DNA of 64,000 bases from an uncultured Prevotellaceae bacterium (GTDB lineage Bacteria; Bacteroidota; Bacteroidia; Bacteroidales; Bacteroidaceae), in the NCBI GenBank assembly GCA_900317635.1, contig ONHN01000006.1, positions 33,906 to 97,905 on the forward strand. The letters are read 5' to 3'. Shown here piece by piece: positions 26,659-34,300 of this stretch. The notes under the pieces are model-generated. The model searched no databases, was not told where the DNA came from, and worked only from the letters and a program-made list of their open reading frames with translations. Position 1 is the first letter of the stretch. Each line of letters begins with the position of its first letter. The position numbers and the translations under genes were made by a program.

Positions 26659-27290
26659 CGCTTCATACCTTTATATACAAGGTAGCAAACGGCACAAACA
26701 GCAATGGCAATAATGGCGTAGCCCAACTCGTGGCTATACTTCGTGGCTAATTCCACTACCTGCTCGGGCGTCTTAAGGTCGGTCCACTTGTAGATGCCCC
26801 ACCCTATCAAGGCCAGCACCGTGTTCCAGCAACCAGCACCCAGCGTGGTGTAGAGCAGGAAGGGCTTGAGCTTCATACCCGCCAAACCCGCCGGAATGCT
26901 GATAAGTTGGCGCACGGCGGGCACGAGGCGCCCAAAGAAGGTTGACGAGGCACCATGCTCGCGAAAGAAAGCTTCGGCCTTTTCAACGGCGGCTTGGTCG
27001 ATGAGGCACATGTGGCCTAAGCGCGAATTGGCAAACCGATAGACAACGGGGCGACCCAGCCAGCGCGCCAGCGCGTAGTTGACCAGCGCACCAAGGTCGG
27101 CACCAACCGTGGCTACAACCACTACCAGCACGATGTTCATCTCCGTGCTACTCATCGAGAGCCATGCGGCGGGCGGAACAACAACTTCCGAAGGGAAGGG
27201 AATAAACGAGCTTTCAATAGCCATAAAAAGCAAGACAACCCAGTAGTTGAGATGGGCCAGTACCCAAGCTATTAGTGCGGCGGTGTTCAT
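26655..27290 (-). CDS. DedA family membrane protein
   Basis: 211 residues. An N-terminal hydrophobic segment is followed by FMAIESSFIPFPSEVVVPPAAWLS, the re-entrant E-x3-PxPSE-type motif of DedA proteins. FFREHGASSTFFGRLVPAVRQLISIPAGLAGM, with the conserved Arg residues (GR-x-PxxR), and about four membrane helices follow. The family includes undecaprenyl-phosphate and phospholipid flippases; this protein probably recycles a lipid carrier in the inner membrane. It is the first gene of a two-gene unit with the DUF3316 gene, joined by a 4-bp overlap, which hints at an envelope role for both. Confidence 0.93.
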   Translation of the reverse strand: MNTAALIAWVLAHLNYWVVLLFMAIESSFIPFPSEVVVPPAAWLSMSSTEMNIVLVVVVATVGADLGALVNYALARWLGRPVVYRFANSRLGHMCLIDQAAVEKAEAFFREHGASSTFFGRLVPAVRQLISIPAGLAGMKLKPFLLYTTLGAGCWNTVLALIGWGIYKWTDLKTPEQVVELATKYSHELGYAIIAIAVCAVCYLVYKGMKR

Positions 27291-27313
27291 TGCGTCTGCG
27301 TGTGTTTATACAA

Positions 27314-27362
27314 ACAAAGTTGACGAACACCCCTTAAGGGTGAAAACTTTCGCCAACTTTGT
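27314..27362. terminator. Large inverted repeat between the AAA ATPase and DedA genes
   Basis: Outer arms ACAAAGTTG (27314-27322) and CAACTTTGT (27354-27362) are perfect, with inner CGAA/TTCG and CACCC/GGGTG pairing. It lies 30 bp after the ATPase stop and 24 bp before the DedA ATG, so it could end one transcript or regulate the next. There is no long T-tract. Confidence 0.5.
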
Positions 27363-27391
27363 GATATTGCTGTTGTTTGTTTATTGTATGT

Positions 27392-28714
27392 TTAGATGTC
27401 CTCCATGCCGCAAGCGCGGTATTCAACTTCATACTCGCCAAAGAGTTCTTGCAGCTGTTCTATCTGTTCGCGCATAGCATCGATGTTGACGTTGGCCTTG
27501 TCGGGGCTGACACCGACCACAAGGCAGCGCTTCGTGGCTTCGTTGAGGGCCACAATCTCCAGGCCTTCTTCACAGCGGTTGTCCCACCAGCCGCCAATGA
27601 CGGGATACTCTCCGCTTTCGCGCAGTTGCTGCTCGAAGTAGCTCGAAAGGCTTTCGGTGCGGAACGTGTCGAAGTCCTGGCGAATGATGCTGCGCAGTTC
27701 GTCGAAACGTGCGGTCTCTACGAGCTGGGCGTAGCGATAGATGAAGCGGAACCAGAAGCGCAGGAAGTTGTCGCTAATGGTGTAGCGAACGTTCTTGCTG
27801 CCACTACGGCTGAAGAGCGGCGTGAGTTTGCGAATGAGGTGGAAGTCGGTTTCAAGGCGCGTCAGGTAGCCGCCAATTTCCTTCTGTATGTATTCCTCAA
27901 TGAGCGAACGGCTCGTGATGTTGTTGGCAATACACGTCAGGATGCTAAAGTAGATGGTGTATTCCTTACCAAAGTCCTCGATGAGCAATGTCTTACCCTC
28001 GTTGATGAAGGGCGAATTGTCCTGGCAAGTGAAGTCGATGATGTCGTCGGCCTTGAAGAGCTTGTTACGCATCAGGATGTCAACGTATTTCGGCACGCCG
28101 CCCGTGAAGCAGTAGAGCGTCATAAGGTCCTCGGCGGTATAGTCGGGTTTGTTGGCAGCCAGCACTTCGCGCAGTGTGGTCGTGGTGTAAGGCTCCAGTT
28201 TTACCCACGACGTGACGCGCCCTTCCAGCGGGGCGTGCTTGCCGTCGAAAAGCTTGGTGCATTGCGCACCGTCGGTGCCCATGAGGAATAAGCAAATGTG
28301 GCTGCGGTCGTGGTTGCGGTCCCAAAGGCCTTGCAGGTCGGCAAAGACTTTTTGGTTGATGGTAGCCCATTCGTGGAACTCGTCTATCACGACGTTGAAC
28401 GTCTCTTCTTTCGAAGCGGCCATGAGGTGCTTCATCAGTGTGCGGAAATCATCAACGTCGCCCATTTGCGGCAAGTTCAGCTTGCTGCGTGCTTCGCGCT
28501 CAAATTCGCGGCAAAGCAGGCTCTCGGCCTTACGAGCGATATAGAAATACAAGGTCTTGGCACCTTTTGTAGCTTCGAGTATGAACTGTGTTTTACCAAT
28601 GCGGTGGCGACCCGTCACCATCGTCATTTGTGCCGTTTGGTGAGCCGCCTCTTGGATTTCTTTGATGCGCTGGAATGCTTCTTCGCGCTGATAGAATTTT
28701 ATGTCGTTACTCAT
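27392..28714 (-). CDS. AAA-family ATPase with DUF234-like C-terminus
   Basis: 440 residues from the ATG at 28714 (MSNDIKFYQREEAFQRI). The open frame starts 8 codons earlier, but its promoter box lies over that extension. The P-loop GRHRIGKT is at about 35-42, and the Walker B-like VVIDEFHEW at about 108-116. The middle has a winged-helix-like region (NNITSRSLIEEYIQKEIGGYLTRLETDFHLIRKLTPLF), and the C-terminal part has ISDNFLRFWFRFIYRY and a DUF234/PDDEXK-like segment (EYPVIGGWWDNRCEEGLEIVALNEATKRCLVVGVS). Such ATPases are common in Bacteroidetes and archaea; the role is unknown. The preserved E-V-D/E-x-V type residues may mark a nuclease fold. Divergent from the SpmAB gene. Confidence 0.87.
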   Translation of the reverse strand: MSNDIKFYQREEAFQRIKEIQEAAHQTAQMTMVTGRHRIGKTQFILEATKGAKTLYFYIARKAESLLCREFEREARSKLNLPQMGDVDDFRTLMKHLMAASKEETFNVVIDEFHEWATINQKVFADLQGLWDRNHDRSHICLFLMGTDGAQCTKLFDGKHAPLEGRVTSWVKLEPYTTTTLREVLAANKPDYTAEDLMTLYCFTGGVPKYVDILMRNKLFKADDIIDFTCQDNSPFINEGKTLLIEDFGKEYTIYFSILTCIANNITSRSLIEEYIQKEIGGYLTRLETDFHLIRKLTPLFSRSGSKNVRYTISDNFLRFWFRFIYRYAQLVETARFDELRSIIRQDFDTFRTESLSSYFEQQLRESGEYPVIGGWWDNRCEEGLEIVALNEATKRCLVVGVSPDKANVNIDAMREQIEQLQELFGEYEVEYRACGMEDI

Positions 28715-28735
28715 TCGCTTAGTTTTTTGCGACTG

Positions 28736-28743
28736 CAAAAGTA
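28736..28743 (-). promoter_or_regulatory. -7 promoter element for the AAA ATPase gene
   Basis: Minus strand TACTTTTG followed by C, 21 bp before the ATG at 28714. No clear -33 box. Its position argues against translation starting at 28738. Confidence 0.5.
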
Positions 28744-28870
28744 CTTCTTTTTTGCTAACTACCCAATTTTTTGCACAATAATCTTAGCATTTCTTCATTT
28801 TTTTGTCACGAGCGCGGCCTATTTCGCAAATTTTTATGGCAAATCGTGCTACGTTTCGCTATTTGGCTAT

Positions 28871-28878
28871 TATCTTTG
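28871..28878 (+). promoter_or_regulatory. -7 promoter element for the SpmAB gene
   Basis: TATCTTTG followed by C, about 70 bp before the ATG at 28947. The -33 region is poorly matched. Confidence 0.45.
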
Positions 28879-28946
28879 CAAAGCGTTTCCGCATTTTGCC
28901 CTACGCTTCGCGATATTCACATTCACCCCTCATAGCACTTAACGTC

Positions 28947-30179
28947 ATGGCTCTAAACTATATATGGCTGGCCCTATTCGCTATCGGTATGCTCATCGGC
29001 ATACTGCGACTCATCTTTATGGGCGATGCCCAGACGCTGCCGGCAATGATGGATTCAACGTTCCAGATGTCGATGCAGGCCTTCGAGATGACGCTGGGCC
29101 TGACGGGGACGCTGACGCTGTGGATGGGCATTCTGCGCGTGGGCGAGGTGAGCGGACTCATCGAACGCTTGTCGAAATTGCTGAGCCCCGTGCTGACGAA
29201 GTTCTTCCCCGACATACCGAAGAACCACCCCGCCCTGGGTTCCATCTTCATGAACATTTCGGCCAACATGCTGGGGCTTGACAATGCGGCAACGCCCGTC
29301 GGGCTGAAAGCAATGCAGGAACTGCAAAGCATCAATAAGCAGAAAGATACGGCCAGCAACTCGATGATTATGTTCCTGACGCTGAACACGAGCGGCCTGA
29401 CCATTATCCCCGTCAGCATTATGGCTTACCGCGCGAAGGCGGGGGCCGCCGACCCTACTGACGTCTTCATTCCGCTCCTGCTCACCACGATGTGCTCAAC
29501 GCTCGTGGGTCTTATCGTTGTTAGCCTCTACCAGAAGATAAACCTCTTCCAGCGCAACATCCTCCTGATGTTCGGCATCATCGCCGCGCTCGTGGCGGGC
29601 TTGTTTACAGCCATTCACGGCATGACGGAGGCCCAGATGCAAAACTTCTGTCGCGTGCTGACCAGCTTGCTCATTCTGGGTGCCATCTTCATGTTCCTTT
29701 TCAGCGGTTTCCGCAAGAAGATCAACGTTTACGACGCTTTCATCGACGGAGCCAAGGGCGGCTTCAACGTGGCCGTGAGCCTCATTCCCTATGTGGTGGC
29801 CATTCTGGCGGCCGTAGGCGTGTTTAAGGCCAGCGGTGCGCTCGACATGCTGCAGACGGGCGTGAAGAATGCCGTGGAGGCTTGCGGCCTGAACAGCGAC
29901 TTTGTGGCGGCACTGCCCGTGGCGCTGATGAAACCCCTCAACGGCAGCGGTGCGCGCGGCATGATGCTGGAGTGCTTCTCGTCCTACGGCCCCGACAGCT
30001 TCGTGGGCCATCTGGCCAGCGTCCTGCAGGGTTCTACCGACACGACGTTCTACGTCCTGGCCATCTACTTCGGCAGCGTAGGAATAAAGAAATACCGCTA
30101 CAGCGTCGTTTGCGGACTTTTGGCCGACTTGGCGGGTATCCTTGCGGCCATCTTCTTCAGCTACTTCTTCTTTTCGTAA
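28947..30179 (+). CDS. Fused SpmA-SpmB-like nucleoside-gate membrane protein
   Basis: 410 residues from the ATG at 28947 (MALNYIWLALFAIGMLIG). The protein has two related membrane halves. Half one: FPDIPKNHPALGSIFMNISANMLGLDNAATPVGLKAM, the SpmA hallmark with the LGLxNAATPxG motif. Half two: DAFIDGAKGGFNVAVSLIPYVVAILAAVGVFKASGALDML and a late LMKPLNGSGARGMMLE, the SpmB-type gate domain. In Bacillus these are two spore-dehydration proteins; here they are one chain in a non-sporulating lineage, where the function is unknown, perhaps small-solute transport. No operon partner. The long in-frame upstream extension lacks promoter support. Confidence 0.9.
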   Translation: MALNYIWLALFAIGMLIGILRLIFMGDAQTLPAMMDSTFQMSMQAFEMTLGLTGTLTLWMGILRVGEVSGLIERLSKLLSPVLTKFFPDIPKNHPALGSIFMNISANMLGLDNAATPVGLKAMQELQSINKQKDTASNSMIMFLTLNTSGLTIIPVSIMAYRAKAGAADPTDVFIPLLLTTMCSTLVGLIVVSLYQKINLFQRNILLMFGIIAALVAGLFTAIHGMTEAQMQNFCRVLTSLLILGAIFMFLFSGFRKKINVYDAFIDGAKGGFNVAVSLIPYVVAILAAVGVFKASGALDMLQTGVKNAVEACGLNSDFVAALPVALMKPLNGSGARGMMLECFSSYGPDSFVGHLASVLQGSTDTTFYVLAIYFGSVGIKKYRYSVVCGLLADLAGILAAIFFSYFFFS

Positions 30180-30263
30180 GAAGTAGAATAGAACAACAAA
30201 TGGCGTTTTGTATCAAAAAAAACAACTTTTTTGAAGTTTTTTGCAAAAAAAACGGCGTTTTGT

Positions 30264-30294
30264 TTTGACTATACTGTAAAAATTTGTATATTTG
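30264..30294 (+). promoter_or_regulatory. Consensus promoter of a candidate small RNA
   Basis: TTTG (30264-30267), exactly 19 bp, then TATATTTG (30287-30294) and C. This is the best match to the Bacteroidetes -33/-7 consensus in the window, yet no protein gene follows on this strand. Confidence 0.7.
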
Positions 30295-30299
30295 CACGC

Positions 30300-30430
30300 A
30301 GACAAGCACCCGTATGTTGTCGTGAGATAATGGGAGCTTCGTCTGTCTAGTTTAGTTTTTGTGTTGGTTAATGGAGGCTTCGTAAGTTTCTCGCGCGGTC
30401 TCCATTAATTTGCGCAAAGGCTTTTTTTAT
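30300..30430 (+). ncRNA. Candidate structured small RNA (~130 nt)
   Basis: Downstream of the consensus promoter the sequence has hairpin 1 at 30300-30344 (AGACAAGC-A-CCC pairing with GGG-A-GCTT-C-GTCT, 20-nt loop). Hairpin 2 is at 30368-30408 (perfect arms TTAATGGAG / CTCCATTAA). A TTTGCGCAAA palindrome follows, then a run of seven T, which looks like a terminator. No open frame of useful size with an ATG is present. It does not show tRNA, tmRNA or SRP RNA signatures I can recognise. A 6S-like or other Bacteroidales small RNA is possible but not shown. It lies between the SpmAB gene and the converging PAP2 gene. Confidence 0.5.
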
Positions 30431-30474
30431 TTTCTGTAAAGCCACTTTTTATCCCGCCATCAGCCTGCAAAATA

Positions 30475-30562
30475 ATTCCATACGGGAATGGAGCGAATTC
30501 CATCCCCTCATGGACTCCGTTCCACCCCCGCATGGACTCCGCTCCATCCCCGCATGGAACGG
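30475..30562. repeat. 22-bp-period tandem array (4 units) between small RNA and PAP2 gene
   Basis: Four units of exactly 22 bp begin at 30475, 30497, 30519 and 30541. Each has the form TTCCAT, six variable bases, ATGGA plus spacer, so each unit is a dyad (for example TCCATCCCCGCATGGA). The array is in the 3' region of converging transcription units. The remaining gap to 30673 is GC-rich with no gene seen. Confidence 0.75.
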
Positions 30563-30673
30563 CGCGCTGCGCCGCGCGACGAACGACGACAAGGCGCACA
30601 GAAACTCGCGCAAGCGCGGAAGAAGCGACGGGGCGGCGCGCTGTAGCGTTCTCGCTTGCGCTGTAGTTCTTTC

Positions 30674-31219
30674 TTAGAACGTCCCAGAAAGGTAGAGGCC
30701 AGCTCCGCCGCCTTCGTAGGTGACGGGGGCGACGGTGAGGTTGTGTTTCTGGGCAAAGGGCTTGGAGAGCAGCCAGCCGCTGGCAATGCCGATGACGGCA
30801 CCGGCGGCAACGTCCCAACCATCGTGCTTCTTGGCGTAGCAGCGTCCCCAAGCCACGTAGCCGCTGAGGGCGGCGGCGGGCAGGCCGTATTGCCAGCCGT
30901 AGCGGTGCCAAAGGAAGGCGGCACCGGTGAAGCTGACGGTGCTGTGGGTGGAGGGGAAGGCGTGGTGGCCCGTGCCGTCGGGACGGTCTTTCTTGACGCA
31001 AAGCTCCAGCAGGTAGTTGGCGGCGAGCGATGCGCCCTCGGCTTCGGCCAGCTGCAAGAGGCCTTTGTAGTCTTTCTTAACAAGGGAAACGACAAGGCCC
31101 GTGGCGGCGGGGGCGAAACAGAGTGCGTCCGTGCTGCGGGCTACGCGCCAACGACTGTCGTGCTGGGCGGTGCAGAGGAGAGGGAAGGTCAGTAGAAGCA
31201 GTAGGAGGATGGTGCGCAT
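30674..31219 (-). CDS. Exported PAP2-family phosphatase
   Basis: 181 residues. The signal peptide (MRTILLLLLLTFPLLCTAQ) is followed by the three acid-phosphatase motifs: KKDRPDG (about 76-82, K-x(6)-RP type), FPSTHS (about 88-93, in place of PSGH) and GRCYAKKHDGWDVAAG (Arg 126, His 132, Asp 136). It probably dephosphorylates a lipid such as undecaprenyl pyrophosphate or a lipid A phosphate in the periplasm or outer membrane. The C-terminus ends in an aromatic Phe (GLYLSGTF). The GH-type His of the middle motif is preserved as H92. It is transcribed in the same direction as the S8 protease gene upstream but separated from it by a terminator. Confidence 0.9.
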   Translation of the reverse strand: MRTILLLLLLTFPLLCTAQHDSRWRVARSTDALCFAPAATGLVVSLVKKDYKGLLQLAEAEGASLAANYLLELCVKKDRPDGTGHHAFPSTHSTVSFTGAAFLWHRYGWQYGLPAAALSGYVAWGRCYAKKHDGWDVAAGAVIGIASGWLLSKPFAQKHNLTVAPVTYEGGGAGLYLSGTF

Positions 31220-31259
31220 AGGGGGGAAGCTTTTAAGTGAAGAGGGGGCAGGCGAGGGG

Positions 31260-31290
31260 TGCGGGCGAGGCGCCCGCGCTCCCAGGGGGG
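31260..31290. repeat. Dispersed palindromic repeat (CTCGCCCGC family), inverted copy
   Basis: TGCGGGCGAGGCGCCCGCG followed by CTCCCAGG, the reverse of the 7111 copy. It forms a GCGGGCG / CGCCCGC hairpin between the PAP2 gene and the protease terminator. Confidence 0.6.
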
Positions 31291-31299
31291 GAAAAAGCG

Positions 31300-31347
31300 A
31301 TGTAGGAACTCAAGGTCTTGCCAAAGAGCGGGCTTGAGTTCCTACAT
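31300..31347 (-). terminator. Terminator of the S8 protease gene
   Basis: Perfect 15-bp arms (ATGTAGGAACTCAAG / CTTGAGTTCCTACAT) with an 18-nt loop. On the minus strand they are followed by CGCTTTTTCCCC. It lies 35 bp after the protease stop codon. Confidence 0.85.
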
Positions 31348-31381
31348 GAATAGTGCTTATTGACTACCAAATTGCAGTGGT

Positions 31382-34300
31382 TTATTTCACCAAGACTTTC
31401 TTACCGTTGAGGACATAGACGCCCGTCGTGGGCGACGTGACGCGGCGACCACTGAGGTCGTAGTAGGTGTTGGTGGCGCCGTCGGCGGTGGGTATCACTT
31501 CAACGCCCGTTGTTTCGTCGTCGGGGAAGTGGATGGAGAAGCTGCTTGGGTTGGCCGCAGCTGCACCGAGCACGAGGTAGGCTTTGTTGGCACCGAGCGT
31601 CGTTCCGTTGTAGCGGTAGAAACCGGGTACGCCGTCGCGCTGGCTGAAGACATAGACGTTGCCGTCAATGCTGGACGTTGCTATGGGCAAGCAGGTGCCG
31701 CGCAGTACGTTCTCTTCGTCGGAGAAGCCAGCAAGGTCGATGGCACTGAGCTGCGGGATGATGCTGATGCTCGTAGCAGAGTCGTCGTTGTCTTCACCCG
31801 TTACGATGAGCACGGGGGTACCAGCGGGGATGGTGCCGTCGATGCGGTTGGCCGTGGCCACGTGGCCGTTGAGGGTGATGGTGTAGGCACGCCCTTCGCT
31901 CAGCGTGAGGGGGAAGTCGGCATAGAAGGTGCGGTAGGTGCAGTCGGACGTTGCGCTACCCGTGGTGGGCGTTGAGAGGTCGATGGTGGGCAGGTTGGTG
32001 TCCGTTGTCTCAACGGCGGCGAAGGTCCACTCTGCGCCAACGTTACCAGCGAGGACGTCGGCATTGACGTACTTGTCGTTGCCGAGGCTGATGTACTCGT
32101 TGTTGGTGCCGTGGTAGAGGCTGATGGTGGCATCCTCGCTGAGCGTGACGGTTGAGCCGTTGGCCGTTGCAATGGTGCGGTCTTGCGCCTGAATGCGGTA
32201 GGTGCCGTCGGTCTGCTTCACAGCGGTGAAGATGGTGCCGAGGTTGCTCGGGTCGGTGGTTTTCGAGAGCGTGCCGTCGGGGTTGACGCAGAGGTAGCCT
32301 ACGGCGTCCTTGATGCGGTAGATGCCGTCGTCGATGTCGGACGCTTCGGGCTCGGCACTTGTCTCTTGCTGGACGTAGAGGCTGACCGAAGTCTGATCAG
32401 AAGCATAGCAGGAGAAGATGGGGTTGCCATTATTAGGGTTGAACTTCAGCTGATTGCGCGTGTTCGACCCTTGGAACGTAATGCTGGCTACGCCTGCATT
32501 GGTTACGCTAATCGTGGCAAGGCCGTTGTCATCATTGGTGGTTTGCGTTTTCAAATAGTTTTTGCTACTTGATGCCGCATAGAGATAACCGCTGCCCGTA
32601 TAGAAGCTCCAACCGTCTGTGGCATCGCCGTCAAGCGTCAGCACTTGCGTATCGGAGGTTGCGGTAATGGTGTTGCCAGATTTAGTTACTTGCGTTGCAG
32701 AACGATTATTGGAACTTTGCGTAGTACTCAGAGCGTAAGTAGTTCCAGAATTGGTAGCTGCAATGACGTACTTCTTACCTGTCACAAGCTGGTCTGTTGA
32801 CGTGACTAACTCATATACATCGCTACTTCCTGACGCTGCGGGGGCGGTGTAGGTGTAGTTAGCTTGGGCCACGTTGCTCTCTACGTCGTCCTTCACGGCT
32901 ATGGCGCGGAGGTAGTACTTGCCTTCGGTGGTGAGCTCGAGGGCCTGCGTGTAGTCCTTGGCGGGCGTTGCCGTTGAGTCGGTACTCATGACGTACTTGA
33001 TGGTGCAACCTTCGTCGGCCACGACCTGTATGCTTTGCGGCGTGGTGTAGCTGCCACCTGCGAGGCTGAAGCGCGGGGCGCGGGGCTTGACGGGGTCGGC
33101 GGGCGTGTCCTCGGGCGCATTGCGCTTGTAGAGGCTCAGAGGGCCGCCAGTTCCAGTTGCATAGCAGGCGAAGCCGTATGTGCCGTTGCGGCGCAGGGTT
33201 GCATTGACACTTTTTGCAGCATTATATTTGTTTGTGAAATCAAAGGTAGCTCCTGTCGATACGCTCCATAGCGACTTGTCGTCGGTTCCGCTGGCAAGGA
33301 GCTGCGCCTGGTTTTTCGTACCATTACTTGCTGCATACTTGCCTGCACCTTCATTATAGATAGTATAGTAGCTACCACCGGGGGCGATGTGCCAAATAAT
33401 AGCATCGTTGCTCGTGGTGATGACGTTGTTAACGGGCGTAACGTCGGTGTATTGCAAGCGGTTGGATGAAACGGTTGTGTTCATAGCAGCACCGTCATAC
33501 ACGATGATGTAGTCGCCTTCTTCAAATTCGGAGGCCGAGGTGATGAGCGTGAAGTCGTTGCTGGATGTCGTAGATCCTGATGCGGTAGCCGTGGCGGAGA
33601 GGCTGACCGTGACGGGGTCGGCACCTGCGCTGGTGAGCGTTACCGTACCCGTGTAGGTTCCTGCGGCGGTCGGCGTGAAGGTGACGCTGAGCGTAGTGCC
33701 TTCCGCAGCGTCTGTGCGCGAGATGGTCGTTGTTCCGAGCGAGAAGACGCCGGCGGCATCGGTCAGCGTGGCGGTGATGTCTTCTGTAAGGTCTTCGCTC
33801 AGGATCTCAATCGTCAGCGTTTGTGGCGTACCGACGGTGGTAGAGAACGTCTTGGACTCATCGGCTACAATGACAGGATTCAGCGTCGATGGAGTCGTTG
33901 CCGTAGCAGAGAGGCTGACCGTGACGGGGTCGGCTCCAGTGCTGGAAAGCGTCAGCGTGCCAGAGAATGTGCCTGCGGCGGTCGGCGTGAAGGTGACATT
34001 GAGTGTAGTACCCGAAGCAGAAGCTGTGCGCGAAATGGTCGTAGCTCCGAGCGAGAAGACACCGGCGGCATCGGTCAGTGTGGCGGTGATGTCCTGCGTG
34101 AGGTTTTCGCTCTGCACTTCAACCGTTAGCGTCTGCGGTGTGCCTACTGTCGTAGAGAACGCTAAAGCATCTTTATTGGTGGTGATTGAAGGTGTGGCTG
34201 TCGTGCCGTCGTCGTACTCCATATACAAGTTGGCTTGTATCATAGAGGCCGTGGGGTTACTGGTGTAGGTTGTGAAGCGTGGGCTACTGCTGTTGTAAAG

